Shown here: positions 1 through 8,625 of the stretch, one piece after another | How the letters are laid out: every line of letters starts with the position of its first letter | How positions within the stretch are numbered: the first letter of the stretch is position 1 | Source: Natronomonas gomsonensis | GTDB taxonomy: Archaea > Halobacteriota > Halobacteria > Halobacteriales > Haloarculaceae | NCBI RefSeq assembly: GCF_024300825.1 | Contig: NZ_CP101323.1 | Coordinates: 3,286,001 to 3,350,000 of the forward strand | Reading direction: 5' to 3' | Length of the DNA stretch: 64,000 nucleotides | The notes under the pieces: model-generated | Databases searched by the model: none | What the model was told of the DNA's origin: nothing | What the model saw: only the letters and a program-made list of their open reading frames with translations | Translations under genes and position numbers: made by a program

Positions 1-1135
1 AGCCGAGTTGGTCACCGAACCCGCGACCCGTCAGATTCGACTCGACGACGTTGCCGGACGCCCGGAGTTGACGGGCGATATCGGCGGCGACGTCGCGGGT
101 GTCACCGACCGTCAGGACGTAGTAATCCGTCGTCAGTTCCTCCTCGGGCCAGACGCCCGCCCGCTGACACAGCAGGCTCAGGGTGGCGTGGCCGATGCCG
201 ACGCCGACCGCGGGCGTCGGTTGGCCGCCGAACCCCTCGATGAGGTCGTCGTAGCGACCGCCGCCGAACACCGACCGCGACACCTCCCCGGCGGTGTCGA
301 AGCACTCGAAGACGACCCCGGTGTAGTAATCCAGTCCGCGGGCGGTCTCCAAGGAGACCGTACAGAACTCGTCGGCACCGAAGTCGTCGGCGGCGTCGAG
401 CACTGCACGCAGGTTCTCGACGGCCGACGCCACGCGGTCGGTGCCGGCGAACTCGACGAGGTCGTCGAGGTCGTCGGTCGCCAACACCGCATCGAAGGAC
501 TCCGCTTCCTCCCGTGTTAGACCGGCCTCGACGAGCAACTCGTGGTACTCCGCGTCGTCTATCTTCTGGCTCTTGTCGACAGCGCGAATCGCATCGGCGA
601 TATCCACGTCGCTGTCGAGGGACTCCAACAGGCCACCCAATATGTCGCGGTGGGAGACCCGGAACTCGAAGTCCTCGGCGGTCAATCCGAGTTCGGTCAA
701 CACGTCGGCGGCGGCCGCGAGGATTTCTGCGTCGGCTTCGGGGTCGGAGACGCCGAAGATGTCGACGTTCGTCTGGTAGAACTCCCGGAACCGGCCCTGC
801 TGGACCTGTTCGTAGCGCCAGAACGGCCGCGTCGAGAACCACTTGATGGGCTTCTGTAACGCCTGCTGTTTGGCGACGACCATCCGTGCGACCGTCGGCG
901 TCAACTCCGGCGTCAACGCGACGTTTCGGCCGCCTTTGTCCTCGAAGGTGTACAGCTCTTCGACGATTTCCTCGCCCGATTTGTCGACGTACATCTCGGT
1001 CCGCTCCATCGCCGGCGTCCCGACCTCTCGGAAGCCGTACCGACGCAGTTGCTCCTCTACGGCGTCGGTGACCTCCCGCCGGGCAGACATCTCGCCGGGG
1101 TAGAAATCGCGGAACCCCTTCAGCCGGTCGTACAT
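1..1135 (-). CDS. hisS: Histidyl-tRNA synthetase, C-terminus cut by the window edge
   Basis: Class II synthetase that charges tRNA-His with histidine. About 378 codons are visible. Readable are a motif 1 stretch (KWFSTRPFWRYEQ), motif 2 (QGRFREFYQ), the histidine-binding segment RGLDYYTGVVFE and the glycine-rich GGGRYDDLIEGFGG. The reading stops just inside the C-terminal anticodon-binding domain (YYVLTVGD onward), so roughly 50 residues are missing. The ATG at 1135 gives the family start MYDRLKGFRDFYP. A TATA-like box about 28 bases upstream implies an almost leaderless mRNA. The function is secure from these motifs. Confidence 0.97.
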   Translation of the reverse strand, partial: MYDRLKGFRDFYPGEMSARREVTDAVEEQLRRYGFREVGTPAMERTEMYVDKSGEEIVEELYTFEDKGGRNVALTPELTPTVARMVVAKQQALQKPIKWFSTRPFWRYEQVQQGRFREFYQTNVDIFGVSDPEADAEILAAAADVLTELGLTAEDFEFRVSHRDILGGLLESLDSDVDIADAIRAVDKSQKIDDAEYHELLVEAGLTREEAESFDAVLATDDLDDLVEFAGTDRVASAVENLRAVLDAADDFGADEFCTVSLETARGLDYYTGVVFECFDTAGEVSRSVFGGGRYDDLIEGFGGQPTPAVGVGIGHATLSLLCQRAGVWPEEELTTDYYVLTVGDTRDVAADIARQLRASGNVVESNLTGRGFGDQLG

Positions 1136-1156
1136 GCCAACGGCTTCGAGAGGGGA

Positions 1157-1168
1157 GGCACTAAAAGG
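1157..1168 (-). promoter_or_regulatory. TATA-like box of hisS
   Basis: Read on the minus strand this is ccttttag, centred about 28 bases before the hisS ATG. That spacing places transcription start at or within a few bases of the start codon, the usual leaderless haloarchaeal arrangement. Confidence 0.5.
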
Positions 1169-1179
1169 TGCGATTGTGC

Positions 1180-1259
1180 GTGGGAAGCGAGGCGTTCGCT
1201 ACTCACGGCGGCCGCTGGCCGCCGTTCGTTCGAGGCTTTTCTCTTCGGTCAAAGCCTCG
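1180..1259. terminator. Three consecutive hairpins between DUF5808-like gene and hisS
   Basis: Three inverted repeats fill the gap. The first is 1180-1190 with 1196-1206 (11 pairs, one mismatch). The second is 1205-1213 with 1217-1225 (9 perfect pairs, 3-base loop). The third is 1231-1239 with 1251-1259 (9 perfect pairs). The last begins directly after the stop codon of the upstream minus-strand gene, so it probably ends or stabilises that transcript before the hisS promoter. Confidence 0.5.
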
Positions 1260-1535
1260 CTAGTCGTCAACAACGACTTCGACAGGCTCTTCGGTGTCGT
1301 CCTCGGTCGCGGCTTCGCTGGCCTGTCGCTGCTGGTAGAACAGCGCGCCGGCGACGGCCAGCACTATCCACGACCGCCAGTTGGCGAGGTTGAGCGTGTA
1401 GCCGATGCCGAACGGCTTCTCGACGAGCATGCCCTCGTCGGGTTGCCAGTAAGCGCTCATCATCCGTCCGAGCGACGGTCGTTCGAAGTTGTACGGCACG
1501 CCGAACAGTTCGCCGGACTGCGGCTTGTCGGTCAT
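1260..1535 (-). CDS. Small membrane protein, DUF5808-like
   Basis: A 91-residue protein. The N-terminal half is soluble and rich in aromatic and proline residues (GELFGVPYNFERPS, then PFGIGYTLNLANW). One membrane segment follows at about residues 54-67 (SWIVLAVAGALFY), and the C-terminal tail is acidic. This matches my memory of the haloarchaeal DUF5808 family, whose function is unknown. I chose the ATG at 1535 because the longer reading to 1595 runs through the likely promoter (ctataag near 1560-1566). A role in the cell envelope is only a guess. Confidence 0.75.
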   Translation of the reverse strand: MTDKPQSGELFGVPYNFERPSLGRMMSAYWQPDEGMLVEKPFGIGYTLNLANWRSWIVLAVAGALFYQQRQASEAATEDDTEEPVEVVVDD

Positions 1536-1604
1536 GTCTCGCCGTACGGCGGGCCGGAACTTATAGCCACGCCCCTCGCCACGACTCCGCCTCACATTGC
1601 GGTG

Positions 1605-3209
1605 TCACTGGTATCGCCCGCGGCCCTCTATCTCCCGTAACTGCTCGACGGCACGGGCGTCGCCCGCTTCGCGATAGGCGTCCTCGAAGGCCTCGAGTAG
1701 CTCGGGTGCGTCGTCGGCCGTCCCACTCAACGCCCCCTCGAAGACGTGGAGGTCCATCGCGTAGTCCTCGATGTCGTCGGTGTAGTATCCCAGCCCGAAG
1801 TCGATGAGGTAGGTCCGGTCGCCGTCTTCGCCGCCGACGCGGGCGTTCCGCGGCGTCGGGTCGCCGTGGACGAATCCGGCCTCGTGACAGCGAGCGAGAT
1901 GGTGCCCGACATCGCGGACGCCGGATTCGTCGAGATCGTCTCGCAAGTCCGCATCGCCGACGTACTCGAAGACGAGCCGACCTTCCGTGGGGTCGACGTC
2001 GAAGACGACCGGCGTCGGTACGCCGAGGCGTCGGGCCTCGCTCGTGAGTCGGGCCTCCGAGCGCGTCCGTCGCGTCCGGAGCGCTGCGTCGAGTTCCGGA
2101 TGCCGGTACGGCTTCGAGAGTCGCTGTTTGTGCGCCCGCCGGCCGTCGAGGTCGACGACCGCCTCCGCGCCCTGCTGGCGGTCGTCGTCGGCGACCGGCT
2201 CGGCGACGGCCTCCCCGGAGCGCCACGTCACCGCCACTTCATCGGGTCGGAAGTTCGGCAACACGCGGGAGTCGCCGATGTCGACGGTGTCGCCGGCCTC
2301 GTACATTTTCGCGCCGAGGACGGCTATCATACCGGCGTTGTCCCGGAGGAATCGAGGTTCGGGGGCGTAGAAATCCGCCCCGCGCTCTTCGCACATCGAT
2401 TCCAACATCGACCGCAGGCGGTCGTTCTGGGCGACGCCGCCGCCGAGGACGAGTTCCTCCGCCCCGGTCAACGACAGCGCCCGCTCGCTTACTTCGGTGA
2501 GCATGGCGAAGACGTTCTCTTGGAGGCCACAGCAGACGTCTTCGACGGGAACTCCGTCGTCGTAGGCGGCCTTCGCCGCTGACATGATGCCGGAAAACGA
2601 GAAGTCCATTCCCTTGACGACGTACGGCAACTCGACGTACTCGCCCTCGCGAGCGTGGGCTTCGACCTTCGGGCCGCCGGGGTGGGTCCAGCCGACGTGT
2701 CGGGTGAATTTGTCGAGAGCGTTGCCGACGCCGGTGTCCATCGTCTCGCCCAACACGCGGTACCGGCCATTCCGGTAGCCGAGGACGTGGGCGTTCGCAC
2801 CGGAGGCGTTCAGACACACCGGCGAGTCGAATCCCGACCGGTGCCGCCCGATTTCGAGGTGGGCGACCATGTGGTTGACGCCGACGAGCGGTACGTCCAA
2901 GCTTCCGGAGAGAGCCCGAGCGGCCGTCCCGACGATGCGAAGACAGGGGCCGATACCGGGGCCTCTGGAGAAGGCGACGGCGTCCAGCGCCTCGCTTGGG
3001 TCGCCGTAGGTCTCTCGACCCTCGTCGAGAACCGTCTCGACGACGGTCGGAATCGCCTCGCGCATGTGCTCGGCGGCCTCACGCGGATGAATGCCGCCGC
3101 TGTCCGGTTGGTAGGCGTCGGATTCGATAGAAACGGTGTCCATCTCGGAATCGAACAGCGCCGCACTGGCACACCAGGCGGTCCCCTCGATGCCGAGTAC
3201 GCGCGTCAC
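1605..3209 (-). CDS. kae1-bud32: Kae1-Bud32 fusion, KEOPS subunits for tRNA t6A
   Basis: Bifunctional KEOPS protein of 534 residues. Kae1 (about residues 1-325) transfers threonylcarbamoyl to A37 of ANN-decoding tRNAs. Its metal-binding HMVAH lies at residues 113-117. Bud32 (about 345-534) is a small kinase/ATPase regulator with catalytic HGDPTPRN near residue 448 and LIDFG near 470. A linker rich in Asp and Glu joins them. Kae1 and Bud32 are separate proteins in eukaryotes, but the fused form is known in several archaea including haloarchaea. The gene is the last of the S24e/S27ae operon and starts 3 bases after the S27ae stop. Pcc1 and Cgi121 are not in the window. Confidence 0.95.
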   Translation of the reverse strand: MTRVLGIEGTAWCASAALFDSEMDTVSIESDAYQPDSGGIHPREAAEHMREAIPTVVETVLDEGRETYGDPSEALDAVAFSRGPGIGPCLRIVGTAARALSGSLDVPLVGVNHMVAHLEIGRHRSGFDSPVCLNASGANAHVLGYRNGRYRVLGETMDTGVGNALDKFTRHVGWTHPGGPKVEAHAREGEYVELPYVVKGMDFSFSGIMSAAKAAYDDGVPVEDVCCGLQENVFAMLTEVSERALSLTGAEELVLGGGVAQNDRLRSMLESMCEERGADFYAPEPRFLRDNAGMIAVLGAKMYEAGDTVDIGDSRVLPNFRPDEVAVTWRSGEAVAEPVADDDRQQGAEAVVDLDGRRAHKQRLSKPYRHPELDAALRTRRTRSEARLTSEARRLGVPTPVVFDVDPTEGRLVFEYVGDADLRDDLDESGVRDVGHHLARCHEAGFVHGDPTPRNARVGGEDGDRTYLIDFGLGYYTDDIEDYAMDLHVFEGALSGTADDAPELLEAFEDAYREAGDARAVEQLREIEGRGRYQ

Positions 3210-3212
3210 GAC

Positions 3213-3347
3213 CTACTTGAATTCGGTGTAGCTACACTTCCCGCAGTGGGTGCGGTCACCGTAGTCACCGAGGAACGTGTCGCCACAGCGGGGACACATT
3301 TCCTTGTCCGTCGTGCCGTCGTCGTTGTAATACTCGTGGCGCGCCAT
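3213..3347 (-). CDS. rps27ae: 30S ribosomal protein S27ae
   Basis: A 44-residue zinc-ribbon protein of the small ribosomal subunit. It contains CPRC and CGKC pairs (Cys18, Cys21, Cys35, Cys38). Eukaryotic S27a has the same ribbon fused behind ubiquitin; here it stands alone, as is usual in archaea. Its ATG follows the S24e stop codon without a gap (TAGATG), and the gene ends next to Kae1-Bud32, so the three are almost certainly co-transcribed. Confidence 0.95.
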   Translation of the reverse strand: MARHEYYNDDGTTDKEMCPRCGDTFLGDYGDRTHCGKCSYTEFK

Positions 3348-3680
3348 CTAGGCTTCCTCCGCTTCCGTGTCGGCGTCCTCGGCCGCTGCCTCCTCGTCGT
3401 CGGCGGTAATCTTGTTCCGTTCGAGCATGTACTCCTGCTCGACGGCCTTGGCGTTGTCGGCGCTGTCGTACACCTTCGCGTAGCCGACGGACTTCCGCAT
3501 GCCGTATTTGGTATCGAGTTTGTGGACGACGACCTCGCCGGCGTCCTTGTTCAGTTTCGCGGCCAGCGAGTCGCGGACCGACAGTCGCTCCGGCGTCGCC
3601 TCCTCGTGAGTCAGCTGGAACCGGACGTCCGTCCGGTGCAACATTGGGTTCTCGTCTTCATCGATGATTTCGACGTCCAT
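3348..3680 (-). CDS. rps24e: 30S ribosomal protein S24e
   Basis: Small-subunit ribosomal protein of 110 residues, opening with MDVEIIDEDENPML and carrying the family segment KYGMRKSVGYAKVYD. The last 20 residues are almost entirely Ala, Glu and Asp, a halophilic extension. The start at 3680 is preferred over an in-frame start at 3764 because it matches the family and has a TATA-like ccttttac at about 3713-3719 close upstream. It is directly followed by S27ae. Confidence 0.96.
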   Translation of the reverse strand: MDVEIIDEDENPMLHRTDVRFQLTHEEATPERLSVRDSLAAKLNKDAGEVVVHKLDTKYGMRKSVGYAKVYDSADNAKAVEQEYMLERNKITADDEEAAAEDADTEAEEA

Positions 3681-3806
3681 GGTTACGTTGCCCGAACTTT
3701 CCCCCGAAGCGCGTAAAAGGATTTCGAAGCGCGAGACGGCGGCCAGAGGCCGTTTCGGGTCCACACAACCCGTCGAAAGCTGGGCGACTGGAGGGTCTCC
3801 GTGGCC

Positions 3807-4346
3807 TCAAACGCCGAGAATATCGAACACCCGCTCGGAATCGCCCTCCATCCGCTCCAGTAGGTCCCGACACTCCGCTCGAAGGGTCTCATCGACGGTA
3901 ACGAGCACCATCCCTTCGTCGGGTTGCCCGTAGACGACGGCGGCGCCCTCGGGCGCGGCGACGATGGCGGGCAGCGCCGCGAGGTCCTCCTCGCCGACGA
4001 CGGTGATGACGGTCGTTCCCTCACCGTCGATGGCGCCGACGAGCACCTCCAGCAGTTCGGCCGTCAGCGTCGCGGGCGGGTTCTCGACTTCGCGTCGGGA
4101 ATCGAACCCCTCGATGGCGTCGAGGATTTCTCGCTCGACGCGTTCGCGTTTCGTCTTGCCATCCACCAACGCCACGTCGGGACGGTAACCCGCCTCTAGG
4201 AGGTGATACGTGACGATATCGCCGACGGCGATAATCGGGCCGTCGGTGTCGGTCAGAAGTGCGTCCGTGTCGGTGTAAACCGGGCCGAGCGGCTCTTTTA
4301 GTTCGCCGCGTAGCTCTTTCTGCAGTTCGACGAGGACATCGACCAT
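3807..4346 (-). CDS. GTP-dependent dephospho-CoA kinase (DUF359 family)
   Basis: A 179-residue enzyme that phosphorylates dephospho-CoA with GTP, the last step of archaeal coenzyme A synthesis. The family, formerly DUF359, is marked by the GDIVTYHLLE segment near residues 42-51 and the DGKTKR motif near residue 62. Both are present, followed by ITVVGEEDLAALP. It lies one base after the Spt4 stop codon, at the end of the transcription-factor operon, an order I know from other haloarchaea. The assignment rests on motifs; I see no truncation. Confidence 0.9.
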   Translation of the reverse strand: MVDVLVELQKELRGELKEPLGPVYTDTDALLTDTDGPIIAVGDIVTYHLLEAGYRPDVALVDGKTKRERVEREILDAIEGFDSRREVENPPATLTAELLEVLVGAIDGEGTTVITVVGEEDLAALPAIVAAPEGAAVVYGQPDEGMVLVTVDETLRAECRDLLERMEGDSERVFDILGV

Positions 4347-4347
4347 C

Positions 4348-4545
4348 TCAGCGGACCTTCAGCGCGTAGCGTCCGGGTTCCGTGATTTCCATCTCCGAGG
4401 CGATTTGGCTCTCTTCGGGGTGGGCGATGACGACGTACCCGGCCCAGTCTTCGGTCAGGGAGTTCGAGGCACAGACGGGGCACTGCTCGCCGTCGTCGAT
4501 TTCGAGGACGCGGTGACAGTCCCGACACACCAGTCTGTCTGCCAT
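4348..4545 (-). CDS. spt4: Transcription elongation factor Spt4 (RpoE'')
   Basis: A 65-residue zinc protein that pairs with Spt5 to make RNA polymerase processive. Four cysteines, at residues 7, 10, 22 and 25 (CRDC and CPVC), form the zinc site, and WAGYVVIAHPEES is the Spt5-binding face of the family. It begins right after the rpoE' stop codon and is followed one base later by the dephospho-CoA kinase gene. Confidence 0.95.
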   Translation of the reverse strand: MADRLVCRDCHRVLEIDDGEQCPVCASNSLTEDWAGYVVIAHPEESQIASEMEITEPGRYALKVR

Positions 4546-5115
4546 TTAATCACCGGCCTCCGCCTCATGGCGCTCCCGGTCCTCCTTGAGCCACCCGTGT
4601 TTGCCCAGTCCCGGCTGTTTCGCGGTGAGACCGATTTTCGAGTCCCGGGGGTTCCGCTCGTCGATGCTCTTGGTGACGATACGCGCCCGGACGGAGTCAC
4701 CGACGCTGAGCACGCGATTGGAGTCACGCGAGGCCAACTGTTGGTTCTCCTCGTCGTAGGCCAGATACTCGTCGGATATCTGGGAGACGTGGAGCAGACC
4801 GTCGACGGGGCCGATGCCGACGAAGGCCCCGAAGTTGACGACTTCGACGACCTCGCCGTCGACGACCTCCTGCATCTGGGGGTCGTAGGTGACGGCGTCG
4901 AACTCCGCCTCGTAGTAGACGCCCGGCCGGTTCGGCAAGACGGCGCCGTCGCCGATGTCGTGGACCTCCGTCACCGAGACGACGCTGCCGACCGATTCGT
5001 CCATCCGTCCTTCGAGCTTGTCCTGCAGCAGCCGCTTGACCAGCTCGGGCGACACCTCCGCGAGATGCCGCGGCGGCACCTCGACCGTGTCCTTGAGTCG
5101 TACCCGTTTGTACAT
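4546..5115 (-). CDS. rpoE1: DNA-directed RNA polymerase subunit E' (Rpo7)
   Basis: Archaeal Rpb7 homologue of 189 residues. With Rpo4 it forms the stalk of RNA polymerase, which binds emerging RNA and helps open the promoter. The N-terminal tip domain (MYKRVRLKDTVEVPP) is followed by an S1-type OB fold at about residues 83-165 (GEVVEVVNFGAFVGIGPVDGLLHVSQ). The C-terminal tail is charged. Spt4 follows directly and a PIN-domain gene lies just upstream. Confidence 0.96.
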   Translation of the reverse strand: MYKRVRLKDTVEVPPRHLAEVSPELVKRLLQDKLEGRMDESVGSVVSVTEVHDIGDGAVLPNRPGVYYEAEFDAVTYDPQMQEVVDGEVVEVVNFGAFVGIGPVDGLLHVSQISDEYLAYDEENQQLASRDSNRVLSVGDSVRARIVTKSIDERNPRDSKIGLTAKQPGLGKHGWLKEDRERHEAEAGD

Positions 5116-5116
5116 G

Positions 5117-5491
5117 TTATGGTTGAGTTACTTCGAGTTTGTTACGCCCCCGTAAACTAATTACGGGAACGTTTTCGTCCAGTAGCCGCCGCCGCAGCGG
5201 CATGTCGTTCGTGACCGCACCGTCGACCTCGCGGGCGATTTCGAGGACCGCATCGTCCGCATACGCCGCCTCGTGCTCGATAGGTTCGCACTCCCGGCGT
5301 GCGAGGTCCGCACCGACGCTTGCGGCCTTTGCCTCCTCGCCGTTGCCCTCGGCGAGGTCGTCGAGTTCATCCAGTACCGCCCGCGGGACGACCGTCTCGT
5401 GGTCGCCGAGAAGGCGGTCCAACTCCTCGAACGTCCGGACGCCGACTTCGACCGGCATCATCAGTGCGTTCGTATCGAGCACCACGCGCAT
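5117..5491 (-). CDS. PIN-domain protein, Fcf1/Utp24-like
   Basis: A 124-residue single PIN domain, a metal-dependent RNase fold. The acidic residues expected for the active site are visible: Asp in VVLDTNAL near residue 6, acidic residues in LDELDDLAE, Asp in YADDAVL and Asp in TNDMPLRRRL. The solitary form next to aIF2-gamma and rpoE resembles archaeal Fcf1-like proteins implicated in rRNA processing, so rRNA or tRNA maturation is the likeliest role. No antitoxin gene is adjacent, which argues against a VapC toxin. The ATG at 5491 overlaps the aIF2-gamma stop as TGATG; a GTG three bases earlier is possible. Confidence 0.85.
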   Translation of the reverse strand: MRVVLDTNALMMPVEVGVRTFEELDRLLGDHETVVPRAVLDELDDLAEGNGEEAKAASVGADLARRECEPIEHEAAYADDAVLEIAREVDGAVTNDMPLRRRLLDENVPVISLRGRNKLEVTQP

Positions 5492-6714
5492 CACCGAAGC
5501 GTTCCGACGCCGATGAGTCGCCAGCGCGCGCCGACTCGGCGATTGATTGCGATTTTCGCCCCTTCGGCGGCACAGACGGGACGTTTGAGGTTCACTTCAC
5601 ACTCGCCGTCGCGGGCGCTCGTGACTGCACCGACGGTCGTCGCCGTCCCGATGGTCATCATCAACGGCTCGCCCGTCGATATCTCCTCGACATCGCCCTC
5701 GCCGACGATGCGGTCGAACAGTTCGACGTCCATCGTGAACGCCTCGTGGGTCGGCGGGAGGCTCCCCGGCGGGCCAGCGACCTGTCCGGCGAGGGCGTCG
5801 CCCTTCGTCAGCGAGGGGTCCAGTCCCGTTCCGACGCCGAGCAGTCCGCCCGGTGAAACCTCGTCGACGAACTCGCCGCCGGCCTGCAGCGACCGAACCG
5901 TCGTCTCGACGGGCTGGTACTCCGATTGGCCGCCCTCCTCGATTTCGCGGCCGGGTTTGATTTCGATTTCGTCGTCGACTTCGAGTTGTCCCTGAGTGAG
6001 CGACCCGCCCAACACGCCGCCGGTGAGGTCCTCCCAGGTCGTCCCGGGTCGGTTGATGTCGAAGGAGCGTGCGACCTGCAGTCGCGCGTCAGTATCGGGG
6101 TCTCGCTCCGGCGTCGGGATGGTCTCCTCGACGGTCTGAATGAGGAGGTCCATGTTGACGTTCTGCTGGGCCGAGATGGGGACGATGGGTGCGTCCTCGG
6201 CGACCGTCCCCTCGACGAACTCCTCGATTTGCTCGTAGTTCCGGAGCGCCTGCTCGCGGTCGACGAGGTCGATTTTGTTCTGGGCGATGACGATGTTCTC
6301 GATGCCGATGATGTCCAGTGCCATCAGGTGTTCTTCGGTCTGTGCCTGTGGCACCGGTTCGTTGGCACCGATGACGAGCACCGCACCGTCCATGATGGAG
6401 GCACCCGACAGCATCGTCGCCATGAGCGTCTCGTGGCCCGGTGCGTCGACGAACGACACCGTCCGAAGATGCTCACTGGGCGAGCCGTCCGGGCACTCCT
6501 CCTCGACGGTGTAGCGTTCCGGCTCGTCGAGGTCCGGGCAGTGCCGGAACGTCGCGTCGGCGTACCCGAGGCGAATGGAGATGCCTCGCTTCATCTCCTC
6601 GGAGTGCTGGTCGGTCCACTCCCCGGAAAGCGCCTGTACGAGCGTCGTCTTCCCGTGGTCAACGTGGCCGACCAGTCCGATGTTCACCTCCGGTTGTCGG
6701 TGTTCTTGCGTCAT
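5491..6714 (-). CDS. eif2g: Translation initiation factor aIF2 gamma subunit
   Basis: GTPase subunit of aIF2 (407 residues), which carries initiator Met-tRNA to the small ribosomal subunit. The G1 motif GHVDHGKTT lies at residues 16-24, DAPGHE is G3, NKID is G4, and two beta-barrel domains follow. The zinc knuckle is reduced: the usual two CxxC pairs are single cysteines here (Cys59 and Cys74). The gene heads the information-processing operon and its stop overlaps the start of the PIN gene. A 12-base palindrome lies between its TATA-like box and the ATG. Confidence 0.96.
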   Translation of the reverse strand: MTQEHRQPEVNIGLVGHVDHGKTTLVQALSGEWTDQHSEEMKRGISIRLGYADATFRHCPDLDEPERYTVEEECPDGSPSEHLRTVSFVDAPGHETLMATMLSGASIMDGAVLVIGANEPVPQAQTEEHLMALDIIGIENIVIAQNKIDLVDREQALRNYEQIEEFVEGTVAEDAPIVPISAQQNVNMDLLIQTVEETIPTPERDPDTDARLQVARSFDINRPGTTWEDLTGGVLGGSLTQGQLEVDDEIEIKPGREIEEGGQSEYQPVETTVRSLQAGGEFVDEVSPGGLLGVGTGLDPSLTKGDALAGQVAGPPGSLPPTHEAFTMDVELFDRIVGEGDVEEISTGEPLMMTIGTATTVGAVTSARDGECEVNLKRPVCAAEGAKIAINRRVGARWRLIGVGTLR

Positions 6715-6725
6715 TTAGTAATGAT

Positions 6726-6755
6726 GTGGATATCCACCCGTGCGCATCATAACGC
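6726..6755 (-). promoter_or_regulatory. Promoter of the aIF2-gamma operon with a 12-base palindrome
   Basis: Minus-strand cgttatgatg at about 6746-6755 is a reasonable TATA-like box. Between it and the ATG at 6714 lies the perfect palindrome gtggatatccac at 6726-6737. A dimeric regulator could bind there and block transcription start. No binding protein is known to me. Confidence 0.4.
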
Positions 6756-6897
6756 TTCCGCTTCGTTCGCTCCGTCGAGTGGCCGCGCCCGCCGCTGTCG
6801 TCTTTTGTTTCAGGACCCGGAGGCCGCTAGCAATCGAGTGTGTCCGTCACACGTCCACTGCCCACAGGGATAAGCCGCCCGAGCGCAATCACTGGGT

Positions 6898-7575
6898 ATG
6901 ACCTCAGCCGAAACGGTCACGTTCGATTCCTACAGCACGCTCCTCGATGTCGACGCCGTCGAGGCCGCCCTCGCAGATGCCGTCGAGAACCCACGACCCG
7001 TCTCCCAACACTGGCGGTCGCGGTCGCTGATGTACACGATGGTCGCAAACGAAATCGACGCCTACGACACGTTCTACGCGTTCAATCGGGCGGCACTGGA
7101 ACACGCCCTCGAAACCCACGGCGTCGACCTCACCGAGACCGAACGCGAGGAGATTCTCGCGACGTATCACGACCTGCGGGTCTTCGACGACGTTCAGGAC
7201 GGGATGGCCGCTCTGACCGATGCCGACTACGACGTGTACGTCGTCTCCAACGGCAACCCGGAGATGCTGGATTCGCTGGTCGAAACCGCCGGTATCGACG
7301 AGTACGTCGAAGATACCATCAGCGCCGACGAGGTCGAGACCTACAAGCCGAACGCCGAAATCTACCGCCACGCCGCTGCTCGAACGGGAACACCGATAGG
7401 CGCGATTGCTCACGTCAGCGCGGGCTTCTTCGACGTGCTCGGCGCCCAACACGCCGGCATGACCGGTGTCTGGCTTGACCGCGGGAAGGTCCCGTGGGAC
7501 GGCTTCGCCGGCGACCCCGACGCGACCGTCTCGGATATCCGCGACGTGATAGACGTACTACAAAAACGCGATTGA
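6898..7575 (+). CDS. HAD-superfamily hydrolase, L-2-haloacid dehalogenase type
   Basis: A 225-residue HAD hydrolase. The nucleophile motif is FDSYSTLLD near residue 9, motif II is VVSNGNPEML, the motif III lysine is in TYKPNAEIY, and motif IV is VSAGFFDVLGA. The layout matches type II haloacid dehalogenases (FDAYGTLFD and SNGxxxML). The Asn normally present in motif IV (SSNAWD) is Gly here, so true dehalogenase activity is uncertain and a phosphatase role is possible. A gataag box about 27 bases upstream suggests a leaderless mRNA. Confidence 0.85.
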   Translation: MTSAETVTFDSYSTLLDVDAVEAALADAVENPRPVSQHWRSRSLMYTMVANEIDAYDTFYAFNRAALEHALETHGVDLTETEREEILATYHDLRVFDDVQDGMAALTDADYDVYVVSNGNPEMLDSLVETAGIDEYVEDTISADEVETYKPNAEIYRHAAARTGTPIGAIAHVSAGFFDVLGAQHAGMTGVWLDRGKVPWDGFAGDPDATVSDIRDVIDVLQKRD

Positions 7576-7612
7576 GCGAAGATATTAGCCGGAGGCTGCT
7601 CTTCGTGTGGGT

Positions 7613-8530
7613 ATGAGTGACGCAGAGGGAACCTCTACGGAGCCCGAGGACCGAGGCGCCGTCTCGCCGTTCGACTGTGAGGCGTGTCTCGCCCCCGCAG
7701 AGGCCTTCGCGGTCGTCGGCAACGAGACCCGATTCGCCATCCTCAAGGCGCTCTGGGAGGCTCCGGACCGCCCGGTGACGTTCTCGGCGCTCCGAGACCG
7801 CGTCGGGATTCGCGACAGCGCACAGTTCAACTACCACCTCCAGAAACTGACGGGCCAGTTCGTCCGCAAGACCGACGACGGCTACGACTTCCGGAGCGCC
7901 GGCCGCGCCGTCATCCAGGCGATTCTCTCGGGGTCGCTGAACCAGAACCCGGAGTTCGGCCCGTTCCCGGTCGAAGGCGAGTGTATCGACTGTGGGGCTG
8001 GACTGCAGGCCCACTACGAAGAGGAACTGCTCTACGTCGACTGTCCGGCCTGTGGCCGCGCTCACACCGACTGGCAGTTCCCGCCCGGTGGACTCGAAGG
8101 GCGTGACCGCGAGGCGGTGATGGACGCGTTCAATCAGCGGGTTCGACACCTGCTGTGTCTCTCCGCCGACGGCGTCTGTCCGGCCTGCAACGGGCGCATG
8201 CAGACGGCCATAGCCCACGCCGACGCGGAAGACGACATCGACGTTGCGGTGACCCACCGATGCCGCCGATGTGAGAACACGACGAAGACGACCGTTGGCA
8301 TCGCCCTCCTCGATGACGCGGAGGTGGTCTCCTTCTATCGGGACCACGGTATCGACCTCAACGCGGTCCCGTTCTGGACGCTCGAGTGGTGCGTTTCCGA
8401 CCGCTACACCGAAATCGTCGACGACGATCCCTGGCGAGTGGCCGTCGAGATACCGCTGGACGACGAACGACTCAGCGTGGTCCTCGACGAGTCGCTTTCG
8501 GTCGTCGATGCCGAGCGTTTGTACGCGTAA
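7613..8530 (+). CDS. ArsR-like winged-helix regulator with two zinc ribbons
   Basis: A 305-residue probable transcription regulator. The N-terminal winged helix (about residues 25-100; VVGNETRFAILKAL, then FNYHLQKL) is ArsR-type. Two zinc-ribbon-like pairs follow: CIDC with CPAC (about 125-155) and CPAC with CRRC (about 187-225). The C-terminal 75 residues look like a mixed alpha/beta sensor. This architecture is common in haloarchaea, and its ligand is unknown. The ATG at 7613 is chosen over a GTG six bases earlier. Confidence 0.85.
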   Translation: MSDAEGTSTEPEDRGAVSPFDCEACLAPAEAFAVVGNETRFAILKALWEAPDRPVTFSALRDRVGIRDSAQFNYHLQKLTGQFVRKTDDGYDFRSAGRAVIQAILSGSLNQNPEFGPFPVEGECIDCGAGLQAHYEEELLYVDCPACGRAHTDWQFPPGGLEGRDREAVMDAFNQRVRHLLCLSADGVCPACNGRMQTAIAHADAEDDIDVAVTHRCRRCENTTKTTVGIALLDDAEVVSFYRDHGIDLNAVPFWTLEWCVSDRYTEIVDDDPWRVAVEIPLDDERLSVVLDESLSVVDAERLYA

Positions 8531-8593
8531 ATATCAACTAGCTAACCTAATTGTGTTTCAGTCGGTTCGTCTACAAAAGTGTATTTCTGCGAA

Positions 8594-8603
8594 CATATAT
8601 TCT
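8594..8603 (+). promoter_or_regulatory. TATA-like box of the small membrane protein gene
   Basis: acatatattc lies about 27 bases before the ATG at 8626, in an AT-rich stretch that follows the regulator gene. It fits a leaderless start. Confidence 0.45.
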
Positions 8604-8625
8604 GGTGTGGGTCGTTCGTACTGAT

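Noticed and set aside
5117-5491. PIN protein as a VapC toxin
   Set aside because: No antitoxin gene next to it; its place between aIF2-gamma and RpoE' points to an informational role.
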